Below are positions 37,104-49,915 of a DNA stretch of 64,000 bases, piece by piece. Within the stretch, counting starts at the first letter, position 1; each line of letters starts with the position of its first letter. The stretch is taken from positions 5,066,001 to 5,130,000 of the forward strand of contig JAXCHB010000035.1 in the NCBI GenBank assembly GCA_036926305.1. Reading direction: 5' to 3'. This DNA comes from Uropetala carovei (Eukaryota; Arthropoda; Insecta; Odonata; Petaluridae). Both the position numbers and the translations under genes were made by a program. The notes beneath the pieces are model-generated. The model worked only from the letters and a program-made list of their open reading frames with translations, searched no databases and was not told the origin of the DNA.

Positions 37104-37620
37104 AATATAAATCACGCTATACATACTATTTATTTATTAAAAAATACCGTCGAAAATCTTTAGGTGGCCGAAAAAAATCTACCTCACCATCAGCCATTAT
37201 AATACCTCGCAGCTGCGCCACGGTGAAAATTTTCCGATTCGACGAATAATATTCGACATTTTCCTCGGAAATCCCTATTTGTCGTCAAATATTCAGGAGC
37301 TTAAGAATTCCTGGCGATGGGGCTATGAATGAATAATAAACGTTTCGAATTTTCTGGTAATGCACGGGCGAGTCGTAGTAGACGTTCCCTCTCGGAATAA
37401 ACGTATGTACATAGTATATACGATCACGTACTCGCCGTCGCAGATAGAAAGAGAGAGAGAGAGGGCAAAAAGGATTTTTGTTGCACCAATAAAAAATGCG
37501 TCCTATTTTCGGAGCGTAACCGCGAGGAAAAAAAGGAATTCAAAACGAAGTGAAAGTAAGGTTAGAGAGAGAGAGAGGGAGAAATAGATAAAAGGAAAAG
37601 AGAGAGGTAGAGAAAGAAAG
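37104..37620. other. Intron with GA-rich end
   Basis: GA runs at about 37447-37464 and 37564-37620. No other feature. Confidence 0.5.
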
Positions 37621-37628
37621 GAATACAG

Positions 37629-38740
37629 CATTGGTGCCCAACTCTATCTCCACTCGCCACTTGTGGCGAATTGATGTTCACTGACTACAGTCTACTATGT
37701 TTTACTAGTTTATTAAATCACGTAGTACTAAATATGTTTATATCTGGTTGTGTAAATTTTACATACAACGGCCTTTTTGCGACATAATACAAAATAATAA
37801 TTTTTTATAAATAGGACTTTACACAAATATAATTCGCGCCTTCTCACACCCGGCTGCTGATGCTACTTTCTAATTTCTACGCATCCAACAATACAACGTC
37901 CAAGAGCACGGCAGCGGCCGCTTGCTTGTCCTGCGACTAGGGCTGCCACCTTTTGGAGATTCCAAAACCGGAGATATGAGTATAAAAAATTATATTAAAT
38001 ATGTGCATGAAAAAAATACTCATGCGACAATGTACGGTTCTTCAATGATGTTACAACAATGTATAACATTGCATCGCATATCTGTTCTCGGTGGCTTGCG
38101 AAACCCAACGCGGAGTCCGAGTTGATCAAATTGTCTTCAAGATACGCATACAAAAAGATTCATTGGAAAGACTTACAGATGAGCGAAATCTAGAAGAATC
38201 ATAATGTAATAATACGGGACGCACTTTACCGCAAAGTTCGTCTCGTATTGATTTCGCACAGGATAAGGGACATTTAAGAAAAATTGGCTGAAAAACGTCC
38301 CGTAACCAGAGACTGGTTTTATTAAAACCGGATACCGGAGATGAACTGCGAAAACCGGAGTCTCCGGACGAAAACCTGAGAGGTGGCAGCCCTACCTGCG
38401 ACTGCTGCACACACAGTATACTGTATACTGTATACTATATACACCAATGGCTATATTGTAGCGCATCGTATCATTTTATACAACACACAGTAAAATGTTA
38501 TAATCTGTGGGTTTTATGCCAAATTTCAGTGCACTACTTGGGCAAATAAACTGTCAAGTACCACATTAAAATTTAATCATTTATTTGACTAATAAATATG
38601 TTAAAGTATTATTGTGTACTATCGCTGTAACCTTTAATTTAAGTCCTATTTACAATATTAATACATTGTATTATGTGGCGAAAAGGCTGATCCGTTTGCC
38701 ACACTTATGGCGAACCTGAAAATTCTGTTGGACACCACTG
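37629..38740. mobile_element. hAT-type element interrupted by another hAT element
   Basis: Left end CATTGGTGCCCAAC; minus-strand right end CAGTGGTGTCCAAC, 12 of 14. Flanks gaatacag and gaatagat agree at six of eight. The 1,112 bp include the 457-bp nested element plus its 8-bp duplication, so the original was about 650 bp. No transposase found. Confidence 0.65.
37938..38394. mobile_element. Nested hAT-type MITE with perfect 8-bp duplication
   Basis: A 457-bp element starting TAGGGCTGCCACCT and ending AGGTGGCAGCCCTA, a 14-bp perfect inverted repeat. It is flanked on both sides by cctgcgac (37930-37937, 38395-38402). A subterminal AAACCGG/CCGGAG-type motif recurs inside. Confidence 0.9.
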
Positions 38741-39540
38741 GAATAGATAAGAGGGAGAAAGAGAGTGAGAGAGAGGGAGAGAGAGGCGGAAAAAGAGAGC
38801 TGGAGGTGAGATAAAAAAGAAAGGCGCATTCGAAAAAAAAGAGAGATCCCTCTGAACCACACACACGCACGCACGCCTTCTGCCTCTTTTCTCTCACTCC
38901 TAATGCCTTCTCTTCTCCGCCATACAGACGGCGGCTTACGGAGGACTAATTGGGACCCTTTTACGAGCCTGTTATAACGAGTGATGAAAAATGATTTTAT
39001 GCGAGAGATAGGGGAAGGAAGGTAAAGCGAGAGAGAGGGAGAGGGTGAGGAAAAGGTGGACTCCTAGAGGGAAATCCCTCTTATACGGGGAGGGTGGGAG
39101 AGAGGTGAACAAAAAAAATAAAAAATGAGGAAAATCAGGCGTGGGAAAAAAGGAGAGAGCGGCGGATGGCGAAAGTGAAGGCGAGAACAAAAGGGCGTCG
39201 AATTAAAGGCGATGGGAGAGAGAGAGAAAGGGGTGTGTGTGTGTGGAAGAGAGAATTGGAGAGGAGGAAAGGGAGGAGATCAGGGGGATGAGGTGGAAAA
39301 AACTGGAAGGGGAGAGAGTTTTAGTAGAGGGAGAAAAAGAGGAAAAGGCGAATTAGGGAAAGATGGAATCAGGAGAGAGAGTCGGAGAGAAAAAGTAAGA
39401 GCGAATGAGAAGAGTAAGGAGATGGAAGAGAGAGACGAAAGGAGAGGGGGAGAGAGAGGAGAAAGAGGATAGATGTAGGGAGGAGAGAGTGAGTATGGGA
39501 AAGTGGGAGGGGGAACAGAGCGATTGATAGATAGATAATC
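38741..39540. repeat. GA-rich intron segment
   Basis: GA-rich blocks at 38750-38800, 39005-39060 and 39207-39520, with a short GT run near 39233. Open frames on the minus strand are compositional artefacts. Confidence 0.7.
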
Positions 39541-39600
39541 GTCGTTATTTGGGCGAGTTTGATACTAGTCTCTCTTCTTCCACTTAACCCATTGTCAGTT
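39541..39600 (+). repeat. Short dispersed repeat, copy 1
   Basis: Shares GGGCGAG, TTGA.ACTAG and TCTTCCAC.TAACCC with copies at 40040-40100 (plus) and 61557-61612 (minus). No known family recognised. Confidence 0.5.
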
Positions 39601-39639
39601 ACAAATAAGAAAAAGTAATAAAGAACAAAAATTTGAAAA

Positions 39640-39670
39640 TCTGATGTCAAACACATGACTTCCTCCATAC
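39640..39670 (-). mobile_element. Fragment of family A hairpin end
   Basis: TCTGATGTCAAACACATG followed by ACTTCCTCCATA. This is the hairpin end only; the sequence then diverges from family A. Confidence 0.6.
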
Positions 39671-40039
39671 AGAGGAATGAATATGATTACTTTCGACGTA
39701 AGCGTCCTCAAGAATAATTTTCGGGAATTATACACGTGAATAATTTTTAATAACTGAATATTTATCACAGTGAAAAAATACATTGAATCACTTTTAACAC
39801 TGAAAATCAGTAAGTAAACAAAATTGTTATCTGTTGCTATTGGAAATGGAAAGAGACGGAGAAGAGTGGAAAAATAAAGATAATTAAGGTACTGTGCCCT
39901 AGGAAAAACCTCACTGCAGGAAAACCCCACAAAAGAAGGAAGATGTGAAAAACCTGCGAGAACCACTGATAGCATCATTTAATGTTTGAGAGGATCACAA
40001 AAGACGGGGATGAGGGAGAATAATTACATTAAATTAGAT

Positions 40040-40100
40040 GTGGTCTTTATCTGGGGCGAGATTGAGACTAGGAAGTACCATCTTCCACCTAACCCCTCGC
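40040..40100 (+). repeat. Short dispersed repeat, copy 2
   Basis: Matches the element at 39541-39600. Here it reads CTGGGGCGAGATTGAGACTA and ATCTTCCACCTAACCCC. Confidence 0.5.
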
Positions 40101-40188
40101 CATGATACAGATAAAATATTACATATTAGAATTAATAATATAATAATAATGCAATAATGTAAAAAGATATAATTATGTGTATAAAAAA

Positions 40189-40961
40189 TCTGATGTGGTC
40201 AACACATGAGTTTTTCCATATTTGGGGTATAGATATTTAAATTATTATGAAAAGCATTATAAGGCAAAATTATTATGTCGTATCGTAAAAGAATACAGTC
40301 GTCCTTATTGCCGTAAATTATATTTTGAATATGTTTACAGAATTCACCGCTACATGATGGCGGCGCTGTATATTGGAAATTTACGAATAAGCAAAATATC
40401 TCCCAAATGGATGGTTCTACGAAAATTTGTTTCAAACGAAACTTGGAAGAAATATTATTCTCTACAACTTTGGTCCTCACGAAGATTACCAATGACGACG
40501 TTTTTAAGGAGATATTTGACGGAAACCGATTATTTATAAATAATTCCTAAACAATATCTGCTATGGAAAATTGTTTCAATTAAAAGTTGTAGGAAATTAC
40601 ATTCTCTATAACCTTTGTATAGAATTGTATATGCAATAATGGTGTTTTAACGGAGATATTTCGCCAAAACCGAATCGGGTTTCGAATAAACCTCGACTTC
40701 TGGTCAACCGATATTGTCCAAAAATTAATCAGTTCTTTGTACTCATGCTAAAGTGTTATAAATGAAATTTGGTAATAATATGAGAGGTACTTTTTGAGTT
40801 AGAGCGCCCACAATCACATACATCCACACACACACATACATCATTCCGAAAATAGTCTAAACATGCTCTAGGGACTTCAAAACGTGTATTTCCGTTGAAA
40901 TCTTGAAGTCTATTGTTTTCGTGATCACAATACTTTCCCTATACTACGTATGGAGAAAGTA
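40189..40961 (-). mobile_element. Family A element, copy 6
   Basis: Starts TCTGATGTGGTCAACACATG after six A and ends CGTATGGAGAAAGTA. It is a well-preserved long copy: the inner units starting TTGTTTCA lie at 40427 and 40571, exactly 144 bp apart. The minus frame 40199-40492 (97 codons) is open and closely similar to those in copies 1, 2, 3 and 8. Confidence 0.8.
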
Positions 40962-41510
40962 AAAAACTCATAGAATTAGCAGAAGAAAGAGAAATGAAGA
41001 TAGAGGGAGAATATGTATAAAAGAGGAGAAAGAGACGGTGAAGCGAGGAAAGAGGCAGGGAGAGGGAAGGAGAGAAAGGAGAAAGATGAGGGAGAGAGAT
41101 CGACAGAAGAAGAATATAGATAGAGGAAAGGAAGTGACGAATGATGGAGATGCGAAACTGATGCATAAAGGAGGAGAAATCGCACGCAGAGTGGAGAAGA
41201 AAAAATGAAAATAAAGAGGAGGGGGGAAAGACAAGAATGGCAGAGGAACTGCTGTTGGCAGAGAGGAGACTGAGAATTAAGAAGTATGCGGGCAAGGTTA
41301 ATACCAACGAATGGGAATGAGTACACAACACAGCGGGAGAGGAGGGAAAAAGGGACAAAATGGAGAGAGGGCGGGCATGAAAAATGGTGGAGAAAGATAC
41401 GAGAGAGGAAAGAATGGAAGACAGGAAAGTGGAAGGATAACCGAAGGAAATTTAGGGTTGCGTTGGAAAAGAAGAAGGAAAGAGAAAAGGATATTCTAAT
41501 GGAATGAAGT
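40962..41510. repeat. GA-rich tract
   Basis: Irregular purine-rich sequence on the plus strand, directly after family A copy 6. The long frames on both strands are low complexity. Confidence 0.7.
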
Positions 41511-43985
41511 TATGAAAGGGCAGATTGGGAAACGACTGATTGGAACCTTGATTGGAAAGGTTTAGGTCCTTTTGGGCCTCCATACCATCTGACCTCGTGT
41601 GTCAATTGATTTAGCATAAAAAGACAATAAGTAAACAACAATTAAAGCCATAAATATAAAATACAGAAATCGTACAAAGAATATAAATAATATAAAAACC
41701 ACAAAAAACAAAGAGAATAAAAATTAAAAACGAAATTTTAACGAAACATACCAAATAATACATACGCGAAAGAAACAAAGATAACAATTAGAAATGCAAG
41801 AAATATATACTACAATAAGAATATACAAATGAGGAAATGAAAAATATACAAGACTAACAGAGTATAATATTAATAGAAGAGGATGCACAGGTGACGACAT
41901 CAGTTACATCTCTAGGTTGACTAGATTTACAGACTTGGGTTTTTAATGAGTACAGAAACTCAGATTTCGTCGGAAAAGAATAGGTGAGTCTTGCTCCAAT
42001 CACAAAGAATGATTTACCGTGACCTTCTGGCCAATGAACTGTTATATGGAGTTTATCATTAGAAAGCGTGCCAAGTTTAGGTGTCGTATAGAGGAAATTA
42101 AAGTTAACTGAGAGATAATAGGCTGAGGATAGATTTACGGTCTTACGAACCAATGTTAGTGTGTGTAGCTTGTGAGAGTGAGAGAGAGAGAGAGATAGAG
42201 GAAGAAGCAAAGGGATTGTGATGACGGGACGGACATCATTGAAACTGATTATAATAGATCCCGATTTATTCTCCGGCTCTCTATATAACTGCTTCAATCC
42301 AGGACTAATCGTTCAATCGCCACGCGTGAAGTGACGAGAAGACCGATGTAGGGGATCATTCACGAGCAAGGCGTGAAAATGGTTGGCACGAGAGTGGAGA
42401 AGCAGACCCGTCGAAACGCGCTCGATGAAAGTGATACGAATCGATTTATTTTTCTCCGAAGGATTTATCGACAAATTTGGTATCGTGCGTAAGACTTTTT
42501 TTTATGATGAAATGCGTAAACTTCTTGCACGTACAGTTGCATAACACCTTCCTTGCTGGTTTATTGGATGAATGCAAAAGTAAACATAAGTTGTAATTGT
42601 AGTTCCATGCATGGCTTCGATATGTACATATTTATCGTTGATTTGATTGACATTTAAAAAAAAACAAATTAGTTTATATCAATTTTCCTTTGAGCATTTT
42701 CTTGTATATGCCAAAGAACTGTACATGGAAGAGTTAATTTCCTGGCAAAATTAATATTAACCATGTGCTGTTGGCTACGTTGGCATTACACAGAGCCCAA
42801 CCAGATATTACTTATTTTATTTCGCATTATAATGAAACACAGCCATATGTTATTATGAGAGAAATAGGGAGATATTTAACTAGTATCCTTTATTTTATGC
42901 AACCCAAACGACATCAATTAGGTCATACTCAATATCTCCGTTACTAAAAGACCCAGCCGCTCAAACTGTCCTTTCTAAAGATACAAAGAGGGTTAACAAA
43001 AACATAAAAGAAATCTCTGAGAGAGGAACTCAAAATACACCTCGTCTGTTATCGTGCCCTTTTCAGCACCTTGTGTACGCTAAACGCGCCTCCTTTTCTT
43101 AATTTCTCCCTGTAATTTAACGTCACTGTGTGGCACTAAAAGCGTTAGTATCCCTTATCACAACACTGTTGCTGTAATCACTTTTGCATGTCGTGTCTCC
43201 TTTCTCCATTAAACCAGCACCTACGTGGGTCTTGCCGATTAGCCAAAGTGCAAAATTTTCCTCCAAATATCAGTGTCTCGCATTTGTAACGTAACGTTGA
43301 CGTATCTTTTGGTGTTAGTAAGCTCGGCTTAATTGGAATGAGTGCTTTAAACGACCTATTAGCAGATGGATGAATAAATTATCTCCAATAGGGCTCTTAA
43401 GTCTCGGGGAATATGTTCAGATATGGGCGACGAAGATTCTCCTTGCCTCTCCTTAAGGATAACGTTGAAGAAAATTTTTATGAGTCGTAACAATGTGTTA
43501 AATAAATATTTAACGATGCAAAGTATATGCATGCTAAGAATAATAAAATAATTAAATCAACTCCAAGAAAGTGCCTACTTTTAAAAATTTGACGAGATAT
43601 TATATTGATATCTATTTGACAAAGCGCGGAGATATTGACTCATCTAGATCTTTAATCCGTGAAACTTGAAAAAAAAACTGCAAAGAACAAATATAACTGT
43701 AGCAGGATTTGTTTTAACATTTCTAAAAAATGGTAATAACGAAGTAACAATTCATTTCCTCGGGGATGTATCAGCGAAGAACATTTACCGTATATTCCGG
43801 GTAATTACGAAAGAAGATCATTATGATTTATTTCACGGAGAGAGAACTGAGGCAAGAAAGACAACGTCGCAAAGTTGACTCAGTCGAGGGAGAAGACGGC
43901 GCCATAAGAATTATTATTACGCCATTTACGTACCCGTTCTCTTTCGAACGGATGACGTCGTTAATATTCAAGCCAAATTAAAAAA
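41511..43985. other. Intron, nothing recognised
   Basis: A short GA run near 42177-42196. No supported gene, RNA or transposon. Confidence 0.5.
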
Positions 43986-44696
43986 TCTGATGTGGCCAAC
44001 ACATGACTTTCTCCATATTTGGGGTATAGATATTTAAATTATTATGAATAATATTACGAGGCAAAATTATTATTTCGTATCGTAAAAGAAGACACGTCCT
44101 TGTTGCCGTAAATTACGTATATTTTGAATGTTTACAGGACTCACCGCTACATGGTGTTGGCGCTGTTTACTGGTATTAAGATAAAGCGAAATATATCCGA
44201 AATGGATGGTTCTACGAAAATTAGTTTTAAACAAAACTTGGAAGAAATATTATTCTCTACAACTTTGGTCCTTACGAAGATTACCAATAACGATGTTTTT
44301 AAGGAGATATTTAACGGAAACCGAAAAACCGGTTATTTATAAATAACTCCTAAACAATAACTCCTATAGAAAATTGTTTCAAATAAAAACTGTAGGAAAT
44401 TACATTCTCTATAACCTTTGTATAGAACTGTATATACAATAATGATGTTTTAACGAAGAAATATCGCAAAACCGATTCGGGTTTCGAATAAACCGGTTAT
44501 CCGTTATTGTCCAAAAACTAATCAGTTCTTTGTGCTCATGTTAAAGTGTTATATATGAAGTTTGGTAACGATATGGCATGTACTTTTTGAGTTAAACGTG
44601 TTCTAGGGACCTCAAAACATGTATTTCCGTTGAAATCTCGAAGTCGATTTTTTTCATGAATACAATACTTTCCCATTACTACGTATGGAGAAAGTA
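43986..44696 (-). mobile_element. Family A element, copy 7 (A2, lacking the CA tract)
   Basis: Starts TCTGATGTGGCCAACACATG and ends TACGTATGGAGAAAGTA. It carries the A2 block GGTATTAAGATAAAGCGAAA. The segment between GAGTTA and AACGTGTTCT, which includes the CA tract in copies 5 and 9, is missing, shortening it to 711 bp. Confidence 0.8.
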
Positions 44697-45041
44697 AAAA
44701 AATTCCCCCCGGCAAAGCATTTGATCCGCTACAGCCTCGTCAATGCAGACTACAACACCAACCTTAACTGTTTCACGCCCGCACCTGTGTGACACTCGTG
44801 TCTCTGAGACTAATTGCATCATCTCGCCCGGATAGAGTCAACCGTGTGTCAACGAAGATGGGCGGTAAATATTTTGCTTCGATCCGCGAAAGCAGCGCCG
44901 CCTAGAGGGCGGGCAGACGAGAGAAGGACAAAACGAAGGAAAGCGCTGGCAAAAAGAAACACGCGATTAGGTTATAGGATTCGATCCGTCCTCAAGACTC
45001 GTCTGCCGCGAAAACCATAACATTGGGAACGCAAATCCTTA
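44697..45041. other. Intron, GC-richer, nothing recognised
   Basis: The plus-strand frame 44814-45020 is rich in Arg/Lys and has no recognised domain. Confidence 0.4.
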
Positions 45042-46227
45042 TCATATAAATAAAAGCCTCAGCAAACGTTATATGTAATGCTTTTTGAAGCTTAATATCT
45101 TGCAAACGACAAGAGAATTTGATGAAATTTTCAGGGTAGCATTATGATATAATAAAAAAATCTGATGTGGCCAACACATGAGTTTCCCCATATTTGGGGT
45201 ATAGATATTTAAATTATTATGAATAGCATTATAAGGCAAAATTATTATTTACTATCGTAAAAGAATACAGTCGTCCTTATTGTCGTAAATTATATTTTGA
45301 ATATGTTTACAGAATTCACCGCTACATGGTGGTGGCGCTGTATACTGGAAATTTACGAATAAGCAAAATATCTCCGAAATGGATGGTTCTACGAAAATTT
45401 GTTTCAAACAAAACTTGGAAGAAATATTATTCTCTACAACTTTGGTCCTCACGAAGATTACCAATGACGTTTTTAAGGAGATATTTGACGGAAACCGATT
45501 ATTTATAAATAATTCCTAAACAATATCTGCAATGGAAAATTGTTTCAAATAAAAGTTGTAGGAAATTACATTCTCTATAACCTTTGTATAGAATTGTATA
45601 TACAATAATGATGTTTTAACGGAGATATTTCGCCAAAACCGAATCGGGTTTCGAATAAACCTCGACTTCTGGTTAACCGATGTTGTCCAAAAACTAATCA
45701 GTTCTTTGTGCTCATGCTAAGGTGTTATATATGAAATTTGGTATTAATATGATAAGTACTTTTTGAGTTAGAGCGCCCACAGTCACATTCATCCACCCAT
45801 CCATCCATCCACACACACATATCATTCCGAAAATAGTCTAAAAGTGTTCTAGGAACCTCAAAACGTGTATTTCCCGTGAAATCTCGAAGTCGATTTTTTT
45901 CGTGATCGCAATACTTTCCCTATACTACGTATGGAGAAAGTAAAAACGTTTTAATGTATCGGTAATATATAAAAGCCTTATTCTGTCCCTTTGTCCTTTT
46001 GTCACTCCCTCTCCCACGCTCAGAAAAACAGAAATATCCCTGACAAGAGGGGACTAAGGTCAGCTTTTGAAGCACAATAGATACTCGCGGCAGGGGTTTC
46101 GAACCTTCGCTCGGATCGAAGGCAACCCTCTCAGCAGGAGGTATGATTTCAGGTCAAAGAAGACTGCATCAATTTTATTTCAGAATAATCGATCATCCCC
46201 GTCATTTTTGACGGGCACTTATACTAG
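45042..46227 (+). mobile_element. Helitron interrupted by family A copy 8
   Basis: The 3' end is canonical: hairpin CCCGTCA-TTTT-TGACGGG (46198-46215), eight bases, then CTAG (46224-46227) and T. Two candidate 5' ends begin with TC: 45042 (TCATATAAATAAAAGCC) and about 45959 (TCGGTAATATATAAAAGC). The segment before copy 8 matches 28800-28910. A tRNA-like sequence (46085-46140, minus) is too decayed to call. Confidence 0.6.
45161..45942 (-). mobile_element. Family A element, copy 8
   Basis: Starts TCTGATGTGGCCAACACATG after seven A and ends CGTATGGAGAAAGTA before AAAACG. The flanks correspond to an uninterrupted site at about 28905 (ATATAATAACAACACTTTAT), so the insertion added no extra sequence beyond the A runs. 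The inner minus frame is shortened (45252-45464). The microsatellite is CATC/CACA type (45790-45821). Confidence 0.8.
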
Positions 46228-48954
46228 TAACGTAATATTACACTAACGCTGCTGCTGTATTATAATTTTAGTCTCCTCTGCAGATGCCAAAAAAAAACTT
46301 TCAAATTTTAATTCGAAGTGAAACGGTTTTCCGAAATTTTGTAAAATAATTTTATAATCCGGCATCTTAAATTTAAAAACTTACTCGATTTCTTTTCGAG
46401 CAAAAATGAAATTCATTCGAGAAGTTAATTATTTTTGACCTTATGCAAAACTTGGATTAAAAAAAAACGTTTCTTCAGTTCCAGTAGTCTCGGAACAAAT
46501 TGTATACGTTAATTCATTCGCTGAAAGTTCTATGAAAAAAAAAATTTCACTTCCACTTTCGGCGAAATACCGCAAGCAACTTAATACGTTTCCTATTATC
46601 ATACTTGACCGGAAATATACTGTCTTACGCAAATATTTGAAGGAAATTCAAGTATGAAAAAAAAATCGCGTATAATTAAATGATTATTGTTTTTGTTGCT
46701 GTCATAGCAAATTAATTTGTTTTACGTAAAGTTATTAGGACTTGGGAAAATTTGTGGTAAGATAATTCATAGAATGTGGGAATATTTTTCTACACGTTTA
46801 ATTGCCTAGGATGTAAAATTACGACGAACAGGATAAATGCCAAGAACTGGACTTTTGAACTTTCCGAACGTTAAAAGATGCTTGCACGTGTCTAATTGTA
46901 AGATTTATTGTTCTCGCCTTTGTCTCCATTAACAAATTAAAGACCGTCGTAAAATAATTCATGGGGATGTTGGCTAATGGTTTTTTTTTCCTCGGAATAA
47001 ACTGGCGCAACAGAACATAAAAGGAGCACGACCAGTTTGACTAGTTATATAATTCAATTAATTAAAATGGCCGAATTCTTCCATGAAGGCTGCATGGAGC
47101 AATTTTCAATAAAACATTAATGGCGGCTTCCTTCAAATGACGGATCGTAAAAGTTATCTTTGAGTGAACAAAATACATTGTTCGGTTATATGTTTATTTT
47201 GAATGAAATTTTTCGATTTATTCAATGCTCGGGTATCGATAAATACACTTATTTATTACTGCGAGAAGTGACGGGGTGAAAAATTCAATTTAATATTTTA
47301 TGGAAGTCGCCATCGGCTGTATGATTCTCAAACAATATCCGAGGCTTTTTTTTAAGCCTTCCCAACAGAGAGAATGTGAATGCATTGACGCTTTCCAATA
47401 TGAAGCAGACGTGTTTTAGTCGAAATCTTTCGCTCGGTGTTTATATTAAGTACCAACTGTGAATCTTTTAATATTCTATTTACATGAGCAATGCAAACAA
47501 AGGGTTAAAAAAAAGTATCTCATCAGTTCATCTACGATAAAATGAAAACGTTATAATCTCAACATAAAAGGTTTAGTTGAAGTTATCACCATACGATGGA
47601 GACACAATAGTTGCAATAGAATGCATCAATTAAAGGTAAAAATATAAAAATTACAGAGAAGAGTCAGAAAACGACTAGAAGTAATATAAAAAAACGTGAA
47701 GATTGTTTTTTGCAGCTCAACGATTGCAGAAAAATGGGAACCTCATTTGCTGACGCAATATGAAAGAGCGCGTTATAGTTACTGAGGTTTATTTAGAGTT
47801 GTAAACTTAAAATTATTTATGAAATTAGCAACAGAATTATATATGCCATAAAGCAATTTATGCAACAATTACTTAAAAATTTTATTCATACTCTTACACA
47901 TGTTAGGTTTCTAATCTAATTGCTATTGCCTAATGATATGAACATACATACTACATTGCTAAAATAAAAGGCCCTCCTGACGCTCTCCGATTATTTAAAA
48001 AAAATATTCTGCAGTGTTTATAGATGGTATTTTGGCATTTAAGATCACACAAATAGTGAAAATGTTTAACTTTCTTTCTGTATCCATATTCTCAAAATCT
48101 AAATTTCAAAACTTTGAACCCTGACGCGCTCCGATCTCTCCAAAAATTTCTTTGGCAGATTAATACATGACATCATAGATCTCACACACGCCCTGCAAAT
48201 ATCAGTATTATATCTCTTGCCGATAACTTACTATTTTAATTTGATTGATTGCACAGACGGACGCATAAGCGCCTATATAAAACAAAACGCGCTAAAAAGG
48301 TAACCATATCGAGAATAAGGATTTGTTTTATACGATTCCACGGTAAGTACAGAAATGTAGAGTTATAAAAAGCCCCTGAATCATATTTTACTATTAATTT
48401 TTTAAAAAATCTCCTGAATCGACAAAAATATTTTAAATGCGATTTCGACTTACCAAAATGAATTTACAGGTTATGATCTCCAATCAAAACGAGCAAACAA
48501 AAAATAAACACCGAGCAAAGACACTCTACAAAGTAATGTAAACGCATTTTCCTTCGTTCTGCGGAGGTGATAAACAGATTGAGTAACAAAAATACACAAC
48601 CACCGCGACAAAACAGCAACCTCAAAGTCAGACCGTAATTACTTCGATCAAAGCAGGGCGACAAAAACAGCTAGCGAGCGAAGTTGTTTTTTTAACGGGG
48701 GAATGCAAAGCTTTCCCGCGTGTGTGGCTTTACATGTAAATATATTCCATCCACCGCGACCCAAAGTGTTACCTCCTTACAAAATCTAACTGCGCGGAAC
48801 CCTGGAATATCCTCGGGAAAACTCACTCGCGCATTTACGTGTTTAAAGAGGGATTCACACGGAGGGAAGGGGGAGAGAGACGATGGAGCCATCTATCTTC
48901 CTCCGCATTTCCCGTCCTCGCGAAGGGGAGGGAAAAAACAAGAGAAGGAGAGAG
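46228..48954. other. AT-rich intron, nothing recognised
   Basis: No supported feature in this 2.7-kb stretch. Confidence 0.5.
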
Positions 48955-49435
48955 ATTTTAAGCCCTTACGTTCGCACCTCGAGAAATACCTCCGAGGAAG
49001 GCTATCCCGGATCTAAACAAAACAAAAACGGAAACCGCTGTTCTTCTTCTCCATTCGATCCGAACTTTTTCCTACTCTATCGAAACTGCCGCAATGCTCT
49101 TTCTCTTCCATGCCGGAGGCGCAGGATGCGAAACTTGAAAAGATTAACCCGCACGCGGAGAAAACCGCGACGTCAAATCTATTACTTTTCACGAGAGAAC
49201 AGATATAGATATTTTAAGCCATTACGTTCGCACCTCGAGAAATACCTCCGAGGAAGGCTATCCCGTATCTAAACAAAACAAAAACGAAAACCGCTGTTCT
49301 TCCGCTCCACTCGATCCGAACTTTTTCCTACTCTATCGAAGGCGCAGGATGCAAAACTTGGAAAGATTAACCCTCACGCGGAGAAAACCGCGACGTCAAA
49401 TCTATTATTTTTCCACGAGAGAATAGATAGATATA
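48955..49435. repeat. Two-copy tandem duplication (~256-bp period)
   Basis: ATTTTAAGCC at 48955 recurs at 49211. Both units contain TCGCACCTCGAGAAATACCT and end with ACCGCGACGTCAAATCTATT. The second unit lacks about 40 bp around the CTCTTTCTCTTCC part of the first. GC content exceeds the surroundings. The plus frame running through both units is not recognisable. Confidence 0.85.
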
Positions 49436-49915
49436 TGGCTTTATTTTAATGGTATAGGTTGAGTCTATTCAGTTCCCTCTTACGCCTATACCCAGTCGCA
49501 CAAGTATACGGCAATATACATAGTGAAACAGAAAACAGAAAAATATATATATTAATAAGCAATAACAGATGAAAGAGTGGTTTAGCGTACTAACAGTGAA
49601 ATGATACGATGAATCCCCCAGTCGAGGGAGCCTTTACAACAACGAAGCATTTCATCAGAAATTATTTGTTTTTTGTCATATTAACGTTCTGATTTGCTAT
49701 TTTTTGTAAATTATTTTTTAACCATACCATCGCATTTTTCCCTTTGTCGGGAGAGCGCAACATGTATTTGCTTTCAACTATCGCGATATTTCCGGCGAGA
49801 CTCGTCAGAATAATTGCAAATCATATGCAACCACCGTATTGAAGGCTACATAGTTTTGCTTTTATCTATCTTATCTTCCTCACTGAAAGAACGATTATTT
49901 TTTAAAAATAAAAAA
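49436..49915. other. AT-rich intron, nothing recognised
   Basis: No feature supported. Confidence 0.5.

Noticed and set aside
48883..49272. 129-codon plus frame
   Set aside because: Runs through a tandem duplication and repeats its own tail; no family resemblance.
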